Below, one piece after another: positions 9,285 to 17,446 of a DNA stretch of 51,462 nucleotides. The DNA comes from Flavobacteriaceae bacterium (GTDB lineage Bacteria > Bacteroidota > Bacteroidia > Flavobacteriales > Flavobacteriaceae): assembly GCA_002702745.1 (NCBI GenBank), contig PABM01000010.1, positions 1 through 51,462 of the forward strand, read 5' to 3'. How positions within the stretch are numbered: position 1 is the stretch's first letter; every line of letters begins with the position of its first letter. Both the position numbers and the translations under genes were made by a program. The notes beneath the pieces were generated by a model that did not search any database, had not been told where the DNA came from, and saw only the letters and a list, made by a program, of their open reading frames with translations.

Positions 9285-10754
9285 TTATCTTGAGTAATTT
9301 GGAGCTTCCTTAGTAATATTTACCCCATGAGGATGACTCTCAACTATTCCAGACGATGTAATTTGAACAAACTTTGCTGTTTTTTGTAATGTACTAATAT
9401 CCTTAGCACCACAATATCCCATACTAGCTCTCAATCCACCTACAAACTGATGAATACTTTCAACCAAATCTCCTTTATATGGAACACGACCTACAATACC
9501 TTCAGGAACTAATTTTTTTATATCACTCTCTACATCTTGAAAATACCTATCCTTACTACCTTTTTTCATAGCTTCTAAAGAACCCATGCCTCTATAAGAT
9601 TTAAACTTCCTGCCTTCATAAATAATTGTTTCTCCAGGCGATTCTTTTGTTCCAGCTAAAAGGGAGCCTAGCATAACACATGAAGCACCAGCTGCGATGG
9701 CTTTTGCAATATCACCTGTATATTTAATTCCACCATCTGCAATTACAGGTACTTTATCATCAACAGATTTGCAAACTTCTAAAATAGCGGAAAATTGAGG
9801 TACACCTACCCCGGCTACAATTCTAGTTGTACAAATTGAACCAGGACCAATACCAACCTTAATACCATCAGCACCAGCATCTATCAAAAACTTTGCAGCC
9901 TCCGGAGTCGCGATGTTACCAACTACAACATCAACATCTTCATTATTTTTTTTCAACTCTTTTAGCAATTTTACAACTCTTTCTGTGTGTCCATGAGCTG
10001 TATCAATAACAATAGCATCAACACCAGATTTTATCAATGCAGTTGATCTTTCGATTGAATTATCAGTAACTCCGATAGCTGCTGCCACTTTTAACCTACC
10101 ATATTTATCTTTGTTGGCAATAGGTTTTAATTTTAGCTTTGTAATATCACTGAAGGTAATTAACCCAACAAGCTTATATTTTTTAGTAACGACAGGTAAT
10201 TTTTCAATTTTATTTTGCTGTAATATAACCTCAGCATCTTTGAGCGATGTTCCTTCACCAACAGTTATAAGGTTATCTTTTGTCATGACCTCTGTAATTA
10301 ATCTGTCATTTTTTTTCTCAAATCTTAAATCCCTATTTGTAACAATACCTTTTAAAAAACCAGAACCATCAACAATTGGAATACCCCCGATTTTATTTTC
10401 TTTCATACTTTTTTTAGCATCTGATACAAAAGAATTCAAAGGAAGAGTTACAGGATCCATTATCATTCCACTTTCCGCCCTTTTAACACGCCTTATTTTA
10501 TCAGCTTGTAATTTTATTGACATATTTTTATGAATCACTCCAATACCACCCTCCTGAGCAATAGCTATAGCCATTCTACTTTCCGTTACCGTATCCATGG
10601 CAGCAGAAACTACTGGAATATTCAATGAAATATTTTTAGAAAATTTTGAACTTATATTTACTTCGCGAGGTAGGACATTAGAATATCCAGGGACAAGTAG
10701 GACATCATCATAAGTAAGTGCTTGTGAAATAATTTTTTTACGTGAGTTTTCCAT
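9285..10754 (-). CDS. guaB: IMP dehydrogenase GuaB
   Basis: This protein has 489 residues when started at the ATG at 10754 (MENSRKK). An earlier in-frame ATG would add 11 residues that are part of a palindromic leader and are not family-like. The enzyme oxidises IMP to XMP with NAD+, the rate-limiting step of GMP synthesis. The active-site loop is [11 protein letters not shown] with catalytic C308. A Bateman module of two CBS domains sits at about residues 98-148 and 155-205, inside the TIM barrel ([12 protein letters not shown] at the start, flap near RGMGSLEAM). A TAnnTTTG box lies 22 nt upstream of the start, and the whole interval is a perfect inverted repeat, suggesting control at this site. 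Confidence 0.96.
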   Translation of the reverse strand: MENSRKKIISQALTYDDVLLVPGYSNVLPREVNISSKFSKNISLNIPVVSAAMDTVTESRMAIAIAQEGGIGVIHKNMSIKLQADKIRRVKRAESGMIMDPVTLPLNSFVSDAKKSMKENKIGGIPIVDGSGFLKGIVTNRDLRFEKKNDRLITEVMTKDNLITVGEGTSLKDAEVILQQNKIEKLPVVTKKYKLVGLITFSDITKLKLKPIANKDKYGRLKVAAAIGVTDNSIERSTALIKSGVDAIVIDTAHGHTERVVKLLKELKKNNEDVDVVVGNIATPEAAKFLIDAGADGIKVGIGPGSICTTRIVAGVGVPQFSAILEVCKSVDDKVPVIADGGIKYTGDIAKAIAAGASCVMLGSLLAGTKESPGETIIYEGRKFKSYRGMGSLEAMKKGSKDRYFQDVESDIKKLVPEGIVGRVPYKGDLVESIHQFVGGLRASMGYCGAKDISTLQKTAKFVQITSSGIVESHPHGVNITKEAPNYSR

Positions 10755-10775
10755 GCAATTAATAACTAATTGCAT
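10753..10775 (-). repeat. Perfect 9-bp inverted repeat covering the guaB leader and start codon
   Basis: The arms are ATGCAATTA (10753-10761) and TAATTGCAT (10767-10775), separated by five bases. They are perfectly complementary. One arm includes the first two bases of the guaB start codon, and the other ends next to the -7 box at 10777-10784. If transcription starts 5-7 bases after the box, nearly the entire leader forms this hairpin with the start codon in the stem. It could equally be an operator for a dimeric repressor. Function is inferred from position. Confidence 0.6.
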
Positions 10776-10776
10776 G

Positions 10777-10784
10777 CAAATATA
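10777..10784 (-). promoter_or_regulatory. guaB: Bacteroidota -7 box (TATATTTG) of guaB
   Basis: On the minus strand this reads TATATTTG, a full match to TAnnTTTG, 22 nt before the chosen ATG. The region 17-20 nt further upstream lacks a clear TTG, so the -33 element is poor. It abuts the inverted repeat of the leader, so a protein bound there would cover the transcription start. Its place downstream of the alternative ATG at 10787 is a strong argument for the shorter GuaB. Confidence 0.55.
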
Positions 10785-10884
10785 CAACTTGAAACTTAAA
10801 TTTTACTTTTTTTGATTGCTATTGATAAAATAAAATATAACATAAGTGTTTAAAAAACTAAATATTATCAATTATATGTCAAAT

Positions 10885-11748
10885 TTAATGATAGTTAATA
10901 AATATATCAGTTGCGTAGTTGTAAGCTGCTTCAAATTTCAAAGGATTAATGTTAGTTTCTATACCCTTTTCTTGACAATATGAAATAATTTTTTCTGTAG
11001 GCATATTTCCGATCAATTTATCAGAAGCCATTGGGCAACCTCCAAAACCCTGAATAGCACCGTCAATTCGATTACACCCAGAATCAAAAGATGCATCAAT
11101 TTTCTCCCTCCAAAACTTAGGATGAGTATGTAAATGTAAACCAAACTCAACATTAGGATATTTTAGAGAAAAATATCTGTAAACCTCCTCTATTATTAGG
11201 GGAGTTGCTGAACCAATAGTATCACTTAATGAAATAAGATTAAACCCATTATCAACAAGTTTAGAAATAGATTTATCAATTAAATCTAAACTCCATACCT
11301 CACCATAGGGGTTGCCAAAACACATTGATAAATAAACAACTAATTTCTTTTGGCTTTGTGAAACTATTTTGTTGATTTCAATAAGGTTTAAAAATGATTC
11401 ATTAATACTTTTATTAGTATTTCTCATCTGAAAGTTTTCAGAAATTGAAAAAGGAAAACCTACATAAGAAATTTGGTTAAACTTTGATGAAATTTCTGCT
11501 CCCATCATGTTAGCAATTATCACCAGAAGCTCTGATTTTTTACCATATAAATCTAAAGCATCAATCACCTCTCCTGTATCTGATAACTGAGGAATAACCT
11601 TTTTTGACACGAAACTGCCGACATCAATTGTATCGAAACCAACTTCTAATAAACTTTGCACATATTTAATCTTTTTATCAGTTGGAATAAATTTCTTAAT
11701 ACTCTGCATAGCATCTCTTGGACTTTCTATGATCTTAAGTTTTCGCAT
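10885..11748 (-). CDS. Hydroxymethylglutaryl-CoA lyase
   Basis: This 287-residue TIM-barrel enzyme is of the HMGL family. The family start motif appears as SPRDAMQ with metal ligand D12. The metal-binding HxH is in GLHLHTHP (H205, H207). The catalytic cysteine loop is GFGGCPMA (C238), followed by GNMPTE with the family asparagine. It is predicted to cleave HMG-CoA to acetoacetate and acetyl-CoA, the last step of leucine degradation. It is the last gene of the nusB run, 8 bp after the LysE gene. Leucine-catabolic partners are not in the window. The related 2-isopropylmalate synthase-like lyases are less likely, given the GGCP loop. Confidence 0.87.
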   Translation of the reverse strand: MRKLKIIESPRDAMQSIKKFIPTDKKIKYVQSLLEVGFDTIDVGSFVSKKVIPQLSDTGEVIDALDLYGKKSELLVIIANMMGAEISSKFNQISYVGFPFSISENFQMRNTNKSINESFLNLIEINKIVSQSQKKLVVYLSMCFGNPYGEVWSLDLIDKSISKLVDNGFNLISLSDTIGSATPLIIEEVYRYFSLKYPNVEFGLHLHTHPKFWREKIDASFDSGCNRIDGAIQGFGGCPMASDKLIGNMPTEKIISYCQEKGIETNINPLKFEAAYNYATDIFINYH

Positions 11749-11756
11749 CTACAAGA

Positions 11757-12380
11757 TTAATTAGTTAAAGTTAGATTATTTTCTGTAAACAGAATTAGTA
11801 CGGCTATGAACAATAAGACAAGAACATTAAAATATTTAGCAAAAATTTTAAACCTATTATTTGAAGAAAAATTTTTATGAATAAAGTTAGAAAATAGTAT
11901 TATTAATCCAAATACTATAAATGTTATTGCAATAAAAATGAATCCTAAAGATAATATTTGAAGTTTAAACGAATATATTTCAGAGTAAATAAAATTTGGG
12001 AAGAATAATGTGAAAAATAAAAATACTTTTGGGTTTAATAAATTCATTAATGCTCCTCTTTTAAAGTATTTAAATAATTTATTATTATTATTTGTATAAA
12101 TATTTAGTATTTCTGATTTGTAGTTATAATATGATAAAAATAAAAGGTAAAAGACTCCTGAATATTTTATTATTTCAAAAAAAAATCCGTGTCTAATCAA
12201 CAATTCATTCAATCCAAATGCTAACAATGTTGTATGAACAAAACAGCCAGTTATTAATCCTGTCAGGAATGAAAGTCCAGCAATTTTTCCTGATTTTGAA
12301 GTAAGGGCTGTCAAGTAAATATTATCCGGACCAGGACTTACAGCTAAAAGAAAACATGAAATGATAAAAGAAAGTAACAT
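11757..12380 (-). CDS. LysE/RhtB family amino-acid exporter
   Basis: This 207-residue inner-membrane protein has the LysE/RhtB signature SPGPDNIYL at residues 15-23. About six hydrophobic helices are spread along its length. Members export lysine, threonine, homoserine or other small amino acids. Substrate cannot be assigned here. It lies between pyrD (14 bp upstream) and HMG-CoA lyase (8 bp downstream) in the same run, an arrangement that does not indicate substrate. The length is normal for the family. Confidence 0.88.
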   Translation of the reverse strand: MLLSFIISCFLLAVSPGPDNIYLTALTSKSGKIAGLSFLTGLITGCFVHTTLLAFGLNELLIRHGFFFEIIKYSGVFYLLFLSYYNYKSEILNIYTNNNNKLFKYFKRGALMNLLNPKVFLFFTLFFPNFIYSEIYSFKLQILSLGFIFIAITFIVFGLIILFSNFIHKNFSSNNRFKIFAKYFNVLVLLFIAVLILFTENNLTLTN

Positions 12381-12394
12381 CGAATAAATATGTA

Positions 12395-13417
12395 TTAAAA
12401 TTCACATTTTATTAATTCTCTGTTAATTTTCTTGATTATACTCGGGCCTTCATATATAATTCCGGTATATAATTGAATCAAATGAGCTCCTGCCTCGATT
12501 TTTTTGATTGCTTGTTCAGGATTTGTAATACCACCAACACCTATTATTGGAAGTTGACCTTGTGTTTTTTTGGAAATGAATGAGATAACTTCATTACTCT
12601 TATCAGATAATGGCTCACCACTTAATCCGCCTATTTCATCTGATAAATCAGACTTAAGTTTTGGAAAATTTGTTGTTGTGTTAGTAGCTACAATACCGTC
12701 TATGTTATTATCATCAATTACGTTAAGTATTTCAATTATTTTTTCTTTTTTTAAATCTGGAGAAATTTTTAATAAAATTGGTTTTTTAATATCTTCTTTT
12801 AATCTGAAATTATTTAGCTCAATAAAAAGATTATTTAAAAAATCTCTTGACTGTAATTCTCTTAGACCGGGTGTATTTGGTGAACTTACATTAATTACAA
12901 AATAATCAACATAATTATAAAGCTCTTTAAAGCAGGTTAAATAGTCGTTTATAGCTTCTGAGTTTGGAGTCAATTTATTCTTACCAATATTCCCCCCTAT
13001 CAAAACTTTATAATTCTTCTTTAATCTCTCTTTAACCTTTGACACTCCTTCGTTATTAAAACCCATTCTGTTAATAATAGCAACATCCTCTTTTAATCTA
13101 AATAATCTCTTTTTAGGATTTCCATCTTGAGGCCTTGGTGTAACGGTACCAATCTCAATAAATCCAAAACCAAATTTTTCAAATTCAGCAATGTGAGTAG
13201 CGTTTTTATCGAACCCAGCAGCTATGCCTACAGGATTATCAAAAGTTAAACCAAATAATCTTCTCTTTAGCTTTGGATTTTCAATTTTATAAATATTCTC
13301 AATGAAAAAACCCACAAAGGGGATCTTGAACAATATTTTAATGAGTGAGAATGTAAAATAGTGAATTTTTTCAGGGTCAAATAAGAACAAAAAAGGAGAA
13401 ATAAGATTCTTATACAT
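12395..13417 (-). CDS. pyrD: Dihydroorotate dehydrogenase (quinone), class 2
   Basis: This 340-residue FMN enzyme of pyrimidine synthesis oxidises dihydroorotate to orotate and passes electrons to quinone at the inner membrane. The N-terminal helical extension (residues 1-45) is the quinone/membrane-binding part that defines class 2. Barrel motifs are VGIAAGFDKNA (63-73), RMGFNNEG (117-124), NVSSPNTPGLR (176-186) with the serine catalytic base of class 2, and GLSGEPLSDKS. It follows yajC by 12 bp. All key residues appear present. Confidence 0.95.
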   Translation of the reverse strand: MYKNLISPFLFLFDPEKIHYFTFSLIKILFKIPFVGFFIENIYKIENPKLKRRLFGLTFDNPVGIAAGFDKNATHIAEFEKFGFGFIEIGTVTPRPQDGNPKKRLFRLKEDVAIINRMGFNNEGVSKVKERLKKNYKVLIGGNIGKNKLTPNSEAINDYLTCFKELYNYVDYFVINVSSPNTPGLRELQSRDFLNNLFIELNNFRLKEDIKKPILLKISPDLKKEKIIEILNVIDDNNIDGIVATNTTTNFPKLKSDLSDEIGGLSGEPLSDKSNEVISFISKKTQGQLPIIGVGGITNPEQAIKKIEAGAHLIQLYTGIIYEGPSIIKKINRELIKCEF

Positions 13418-13429
13418 TTAAAACTAACA

Positions 13430-13705
13430 CTACCTATTTAATTCGTTTGAAGCATCCATAGAAATCATTGATTTATTAAATTTTAATTTACCAGCTGTTG
13501 TTTCTATTATACAAGTTCCTTCTTTTTTATTAATATGGTTTACTCTTCCATGCATACCACTTTTCATCACAACTCTATCCCCAGTTTTCAAATCGGTTAA
13601 GAATTTTCTCTCCTTTTTGGACTTTCTCATTTGGGGAGCGATCATAAAAAAATATATGACTGCAAACATTAATAAAAAAGGAGTAAACTGAGAAAAATTT
13701 TCCAT
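13430..13705 (-). CDS. yajC: Sec translocon accessory subunit YajC
   Basis: This 91-residue protein has one N-terminal membrane helix (FLLMFAVIYFFMIAPQMRKS) followed by the basic cytoplasmic domain typical of YajC (KTGDRVVMKSGMHGRV). YajC joins SecD/SecF in the holo-translocon. It begins 2 bp after the DUF1573 gene, within the nusB operon. The nusB, DUF1573, yajC order recurs in Bacteroidota. secD/secF are not in this window. Confidence 0.94.
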   Translation of the reverse strand: MENFSQFTPFLLMFAVIYFFMIAPQMRKSKKERKFLTDLKTGDRVVMKSGMHGRVNHINKKEGTCIIETTAGKLKFNKSMISMDASNELNR

Positions 13706-13707
13706 TA

Positions 13708-14178
13708 TTACTGAATAATAGGACCGGCTTTACTAGATTTATCACTATTGATAAAAGCAGTAATTCTTACGGTCTCAGTACCTGAGCGAGTATTAGCTTT
13801 TACTGTTACAGTTTTAGAAGTTTTATTAGCACCTTTTCCATTAAAATTAACAGTAAATTGAGATGATTCTCCGGGAAGCAATGGTGCTTTACTCCAATCT
13901 TGAGGGACTGTGCATCCACATGTTGACTTAATTTCAGAAATAACGAGTGGTGCATCACCAGTATTTGTATATGAAAAAATAGTTTCCTGGGGAGATCCAT
14001 CTTCAATAGAACCAAAGTCATGAATTTTCTTATCAAAAGTCATTATAGGATATTTTGATGGAGCATTATCTCTTACTAATGCCTTTTCAACATTTTCGGT
14101 TTTTACTTTGCTAAAAGGGTCGTCCCCACAACTAGTAAGGATTGAAACCACGGTAAATAAAAATATTAATTTTCTCAT
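13708..14178 (-). CDS. DUF1573 domain lipoprotein
   Basis: This 156-residue protein starts at MRKLIFLF. An ATG seven codons earlier is in frame, but it would put a charged stretch before the signal peptide. The signal peptide ends in SILTSC, giving lipidation at C17. One Ig-like DUF1573 domain follows (about 50-145), with the pattern HDFGSIEDG ... FSYTNTGDAPLVIS ... STCGCTVP. DUF1573 proteins are common in Bacteroidota envelopes and have no settled function. It lies between nusB (38 bp) and yajC (2 bp). A role in Sec-dependent secretion or envelope stability is only a guess from context. Confidence 0.87.
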   Translation of the reverse strand: MRKLIFLFTVVSILTSCGDDPFSKVKTENVEKALVRDNAPSKYPIMTFDKKIHDFGSIEDGSPQETIFSYTNTGDAPLVISEIKSTCGCTVPQDWSKAPLLPGESSQFTVNFNGKGANKTSKTVTVKANTRSGTETVRITAFINSDKSSKAGPIIQ

Positions 14179-14216
14179 TTTAAATAAATTTGTTATCAAA
14201 AATAAAAAAAAAAATG

Positions 14217-15161
14217 TTATTCTCTTAAACCTCTACCCTCTTTAATTATAGAATTATTAATAATTAGATCTTTAACGATTTTATCAAGAATTCCGTTTAT
14301 AAAAAAACTACTCTTATTGGTAGAATAATCTTTTGAAATTTCGATATATTCATTTAGGGTTACCTTCACTGGAATATCTTTAAAATATTTTAGCTCAGTT
14401 ATAGCTAAATTTATAATTACTAAATCAACATTTGCCAATCGCTCTAAATCCCAATTTGTTAAATATTTGTTTATTAATTTATTATTAGGTTCAAAGTTAT
14501 TTAACGAATATGCAGCTAAATCATCAGCATATTTTTTATCTGATTTATTTGAAAACAACTTGAAGTAGAATGATTTTTCATAATTATATTTTGTAGAATT
14601 TTTCAAATACTTTAGCAACAAAGTATTAACTAATGGGAAATCGTCCATCCAGTAAATATTTTTCTCCTCAATGAAAGTTTGAAATTTTTCGTCAGTTATA
14701 ACGATCTCTTTGAAAAAATCGTAAACAAACTTAACATCATCTTCGAAAGAATTTGTTTTATTTTTTATATATAAATCATAAATATCACTGTTAATTATAT
14801 TATCATAGATCATGTTTACATATTTATAATCAATCTCCCAATCAATAAAAAGATTAGATTTTAATAATTCAAATATATTTAGGTTAGATGCAACATCGTT
14901 TAAAAATATATTTTCAGAAAACTTTTTGTTAGTATACTTATCACTAACCATACCTACAATCTGCTGAGAAATTTTATACTTATCTATAGCTTTTTTTAAA
15001 ATTTCAACTAGGAATGAAATTTGTAAGAGGAACAAATAATGTATAGAATGAATACTGTTGTTAAGATTTTTATAATGTTCTTTTGTATCTTCGAAATCAG
15101 ATATTTCAGCAGCATATAAATATTGCATTATTTTAAGCCTGATATGTCTTCGATTTAACAT
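14217..15161 (-). CDS. nusB: Transcription antitermination factor NusB (long form)
   Basis: This 314-residue protein starts with MLNRRHIRLKIMQYLYA, the NusB N-terminal helix. The conserved core lies at the C terminus (residues about 230-300: LERLANVDLVIINLAITE and VTLNEYIEISKDYS). A long middle part is absent from the 140-residue E. coli protein. Such extended NusB proteins are standard in Bacteroidota. NusB binds boxA RNA with NusE in rRNA antitermination. It is the first gene of the minus-strand run. A TAATTTTT element (15177-15184), one base off the -7 consensus, lies 15 nt before the ATG. Confidence 0.92.
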   Translation of the reverse strand: MLNRRHIRLKIMQYLYAAEISDFEDTKEHYKNLNNSIHSIHYLFLLQISFLVEILKKAIDKYKISQQIVGMVSDKYTNKKFSENIFLNDVASNLNIFELLKSNLFIDWEIDYKYVNMIYDNIINSDIYDLYIKNKTNSFEDDVKFVYDFFKEIVITDEKFQTFIEEKNIYWMDDFPLVNTLLLKYLKNSTKYNYEKSFYFKLFSNKSDKKYADDLAAYSLNNFEPNNKLINKYLTNWDLERLANVDLVIINLAITELKYFKDIPVKVTLNEYIEISKDYSTNKSSFFINGILDKIVKDLIINNSIIKEGRGLRE

Positions 15162-15223
15162 TTAAAAGAACAATTTAAAAATTACCGCAAGATAATATTA
15201 ATTATCTAAAAAAATTTACATAA

Positions 15224-16987
15224 TTGAGTGAATTAAAATATTTAAATAAATATCTAATCAAATATAAAACTAACCTGTTATTGGGTTTCTTTATTATAAT
15301 TATTGCCAGAATTTTATTACTATTTACACCCGGATTAATTAGAAAATCTGTAAATGTAATTGACGAGTTTAGAAAAGGAAATATCATTTCTATTGAAATT
15401 GTTAAAACAGAACTTATTCAAAACATTTTCCTAATTCTGTTAGCTGCAATTGCTGCTGGTGTATTTACATTCTTAACAAGACAAACAATTATAAATGTTT
15501 CTAGATATGTTGAATTCGATCTAAAAAATGAGGTTTATATACAATACCAAAAGCTATCGTTAGATTTTTACAAAAAAAACCAAACTGGTGATTTGATGAA
15601 TAGAATAAGTGAAGATGTATCAAGAGTAAGAATGTATTTTGGACCTGCATTGATGTATTCAATCAATACAATTACCCTTTTAATAATTACTTTTTTTTAC
15701 ATGTATAGACAATCTCCTGAGCTAACAATTTACACAATTAGCCCACTCCCAATTTTATCATATACTATATACAAGCTAAGTCGAATAATAAATATTAGAA
15801 GTAGAATTGTTCAGGAATCTTTATCTAAACTTTCTTCTTTTAGCCAAGAGGTTTTCACTGGAATTCAAATTGTCAAGTCATATGCAATTCAAAAAAATAA
15901 ATCAATAGAATTTGATAATATTTCAGAAAAAAATAAAGACAATCAAATTAGTCTTGTAAAAATGCAGGCTTTATTTTTTCCTCTTATGATTTTACTAATT
16001 GGAATCAGTAATATCTTAGTTATATATATAGGTGGAAAACAGTATTTAAGTGGTGAAATTGAGAATATTGGGATTATTGCCGAGTTTATCATTTACGTCA
16101 ACATGTTAACTTGGCCAGTAGCATCATTGGGATGGATCAGTTCAATTATTCAGCAAGCTGAAGCATCACAAAAAAGAATAAACGAATTTTTAAAAGAAAA
16201 GTCAGAGATCAATTATAAGCAGAACGGACTAAAAAAAATAAATGGTTCAATTGAATTTAAAGATGTTTCATTTACCTACACAGAGTCAAATATTAAAGCT
16301 ATTGATAAAATTAGCTTTAAATTAAATAATAGAAAATCACTTGGAATTATTGGTGTAACGGGTTCTGGAAAAACAACCCTAATTAAATTACTAACTAAAA
16401 TTTATAACATTGAAGCTGGAGAAATTTTATTTGATAATAATTCTGTTAATGAATTTGATTTAGAATGCCTTAGAAAACAAATTGGGGTTGTTTCACAAGA
16501 TTCATTTCTATTTTCAGATTCAATAATCAATAATATCAGATTTGGAAAGGAAAAAGCAACACTGAAGGAAGTTAAAAAAGTATGTAAAATATCAGGAATT
16601 CATAATGAAATTATAAAATTTAGTAACGGATATGAAACGATTCTAGGAGAAAGAGGAATAAATTTAAGTGGAGGACAAAAACAAAGAATTTGTATTGCTA
16701 GAGCATTGATAAAAGAACCTAAGATTTTGATATTGGATGACTGTTTATCGGCTCTTGACAATGAAACAGAGGAGAAAATCATAATTTCATTAAAAAGTAT
16801 ACTCAAGAATACTACAACTATTATTTCAAGTCATAGATTATCATCAGTTCAAAACTTAAATGAAATAATTGTTTTGGATAAAGGTAAAATAATTCAAAAG
16901 GGTAATCATGAATTTTTGATAAATCAAAATGGATATTATAAGTATGTATATTCCAAACAGCTAACGAAAAAATATGATAAGATTTAG
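15224..16987 (+). CDS. ABC exporter, MsbA/MDR-like half-transporter with Asp at the catalytic base
   Basis: This 587-residue protein starts with TTG. An in-frame TAA stands directly before it, and no ATG follows until well inside the membrane domain. Six membrane helices (about 15-320) carry the ABC exporter fold, and the ATPase domain follows (about 340-580). The ATPase shows Walker A GVTGSGKTT, signature LSGGQKQR and Walker B ILILDD. The residue after the Walker B aspartate is D506, not the usual glutamate. Members export lipids, LPS precursors or drugs; substrate is unknown. It is divergent from nusB across 62 bp, with a small GATAAT/ATTATC inverted repeat (15191-15206) in between. It could form a heterodimer with a partner encoded elsewhere. 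Confidence 0.88.
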   Translation: MSELKYLNKYLIKYKTNLLLGFFIIIIARILLLFTPGLIRKSVNVIDEFRKGNIISIEIVKTELIQNIFLILLAAIAAGVFTFLTRQTIINVSRYVEFDLKNEVYIQYQKLSLDFYKKNQTGDLMNRISEDVSRVRMYFGPALMYSINTITLLIITFFYMYRQSPELTIYTISPLPILSYTIYKLSRIINIRSRIVQESLSKLSSFSQEVFTGIQIVKSYAIQKNKSIEFDNISEKNKDNQISLVKMQALFFPLMILLIGISNILVIYIGGKQYLSGEIENIGIIAEFIIYVNMLTWPVASLGWISSIIQQAEASQKRINEFLKEKSEINYKQNGLKKINGSIEFKDVSFTYTESNIKAIDKISFKLNNRKSLGIIGVTGSGKTTLIKLLTKIYNIEAGEILFDNNSVNEFDLECLRKQIGVVSQDSFLFSDSIINNIRFGKEKATLKEVKKVCKISGIHNEIIKFSNGYETILGERGINLSGGQKQRICIARALIKEPKILILDDCLSALDNETEEKIIISLKSILKNTTTIISSHRLSSVQNLNEIIVLDKGKIIQKGNHEFLINQNGYYKYVYSKQLTKKYDKI

Positions 16988-17037
16988 CTGATTTATTAAA
17001 AAAATTTTTTTACTTTATAAGAATAATCATAAAATTT

Positions 17038-17433
17038 ATGAAGATGGAGAGAGAAGAAATTTTTTCAAAAGTATTAAGAGCTGGCAGAAGAACATATTTT
17101 TTCGATGTTAGATCTACCAAAGCTGGAGACTATTACTTGACACTTACGGAAAGTAAAAAATTCACAAATGAAGACGGTTCCTTCCACTACAAAAAACATA
17201 AAATCTATTTATATAAAGAAGATTTTAGAGAGTTTTCAAATATCCTTAATGAAATGACAGATTATGTGATATCAGAAAAAGGTGAAGAAGTGATTAGCGA
17301 AAGACACCAAAAAGATTTCAAAAAAGAAGATAGCTCAGAATCAACAAAAGAAACAAATGATGAAAATGAAAAAGAAGAGGGTAGCAATGAATCATCAAAT
17401 GAATTTACTGATGTTAGTTTTGACGATATTTAA
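17038..17433 (+). CDS. DUF3276 / PUR-alpha-like nucleic-acid-binding protein
   Basis: This 131-residue protein has a PUR-repeat-like N-terminal domain (residues 3-85: FSKVLRAGRRTYFFDVRSTK ... DYYLTLTESKK). DUF3276 proteins are Bacteroidota and spirochaete relatives of eukaryotic PUR-alpha, which bind single-stranded DNA and RNA. Residues 86-131 form a strongly acidic, low-complexity tail rich in Glu, Ser, Asn and Asp, which is probably disordered. ATG 17044 (third codon) is an alternative start. The M14 peptidase gene begins 13 bp downstream. The family call is good; the cellular role is not established. Confidence 0.88.
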   Translation: MKMEREEIFSKVLRAGRRTYFFDVRSTKAGDYYLTLTESKKFTNEDGSFHYKKHKIYLYKEDFREFSNILNEMTDYVISEKGEEVISERHQKDFKKEDSSESTKETNDENEKEEGSNESSNEFTDVSFDDI

Positions 17434-17446
17434 TCAGATATTCCGC

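Noticed and set aside
10111..10533. 140-codon plus-strand frame opposite the CBS domains of guaB
   Set aside because: The coding strand is clearly guaB, and the antisense product is a hydrophobic string without a recognisable family.
10755..10787. Eleven-codon upstream extension of guaB
   Set aside because: It covers the palindrome and part of the -7 box, and the family N terminus begins at MENSRKK. It may still act as a leader peptide, but I cannot support that.
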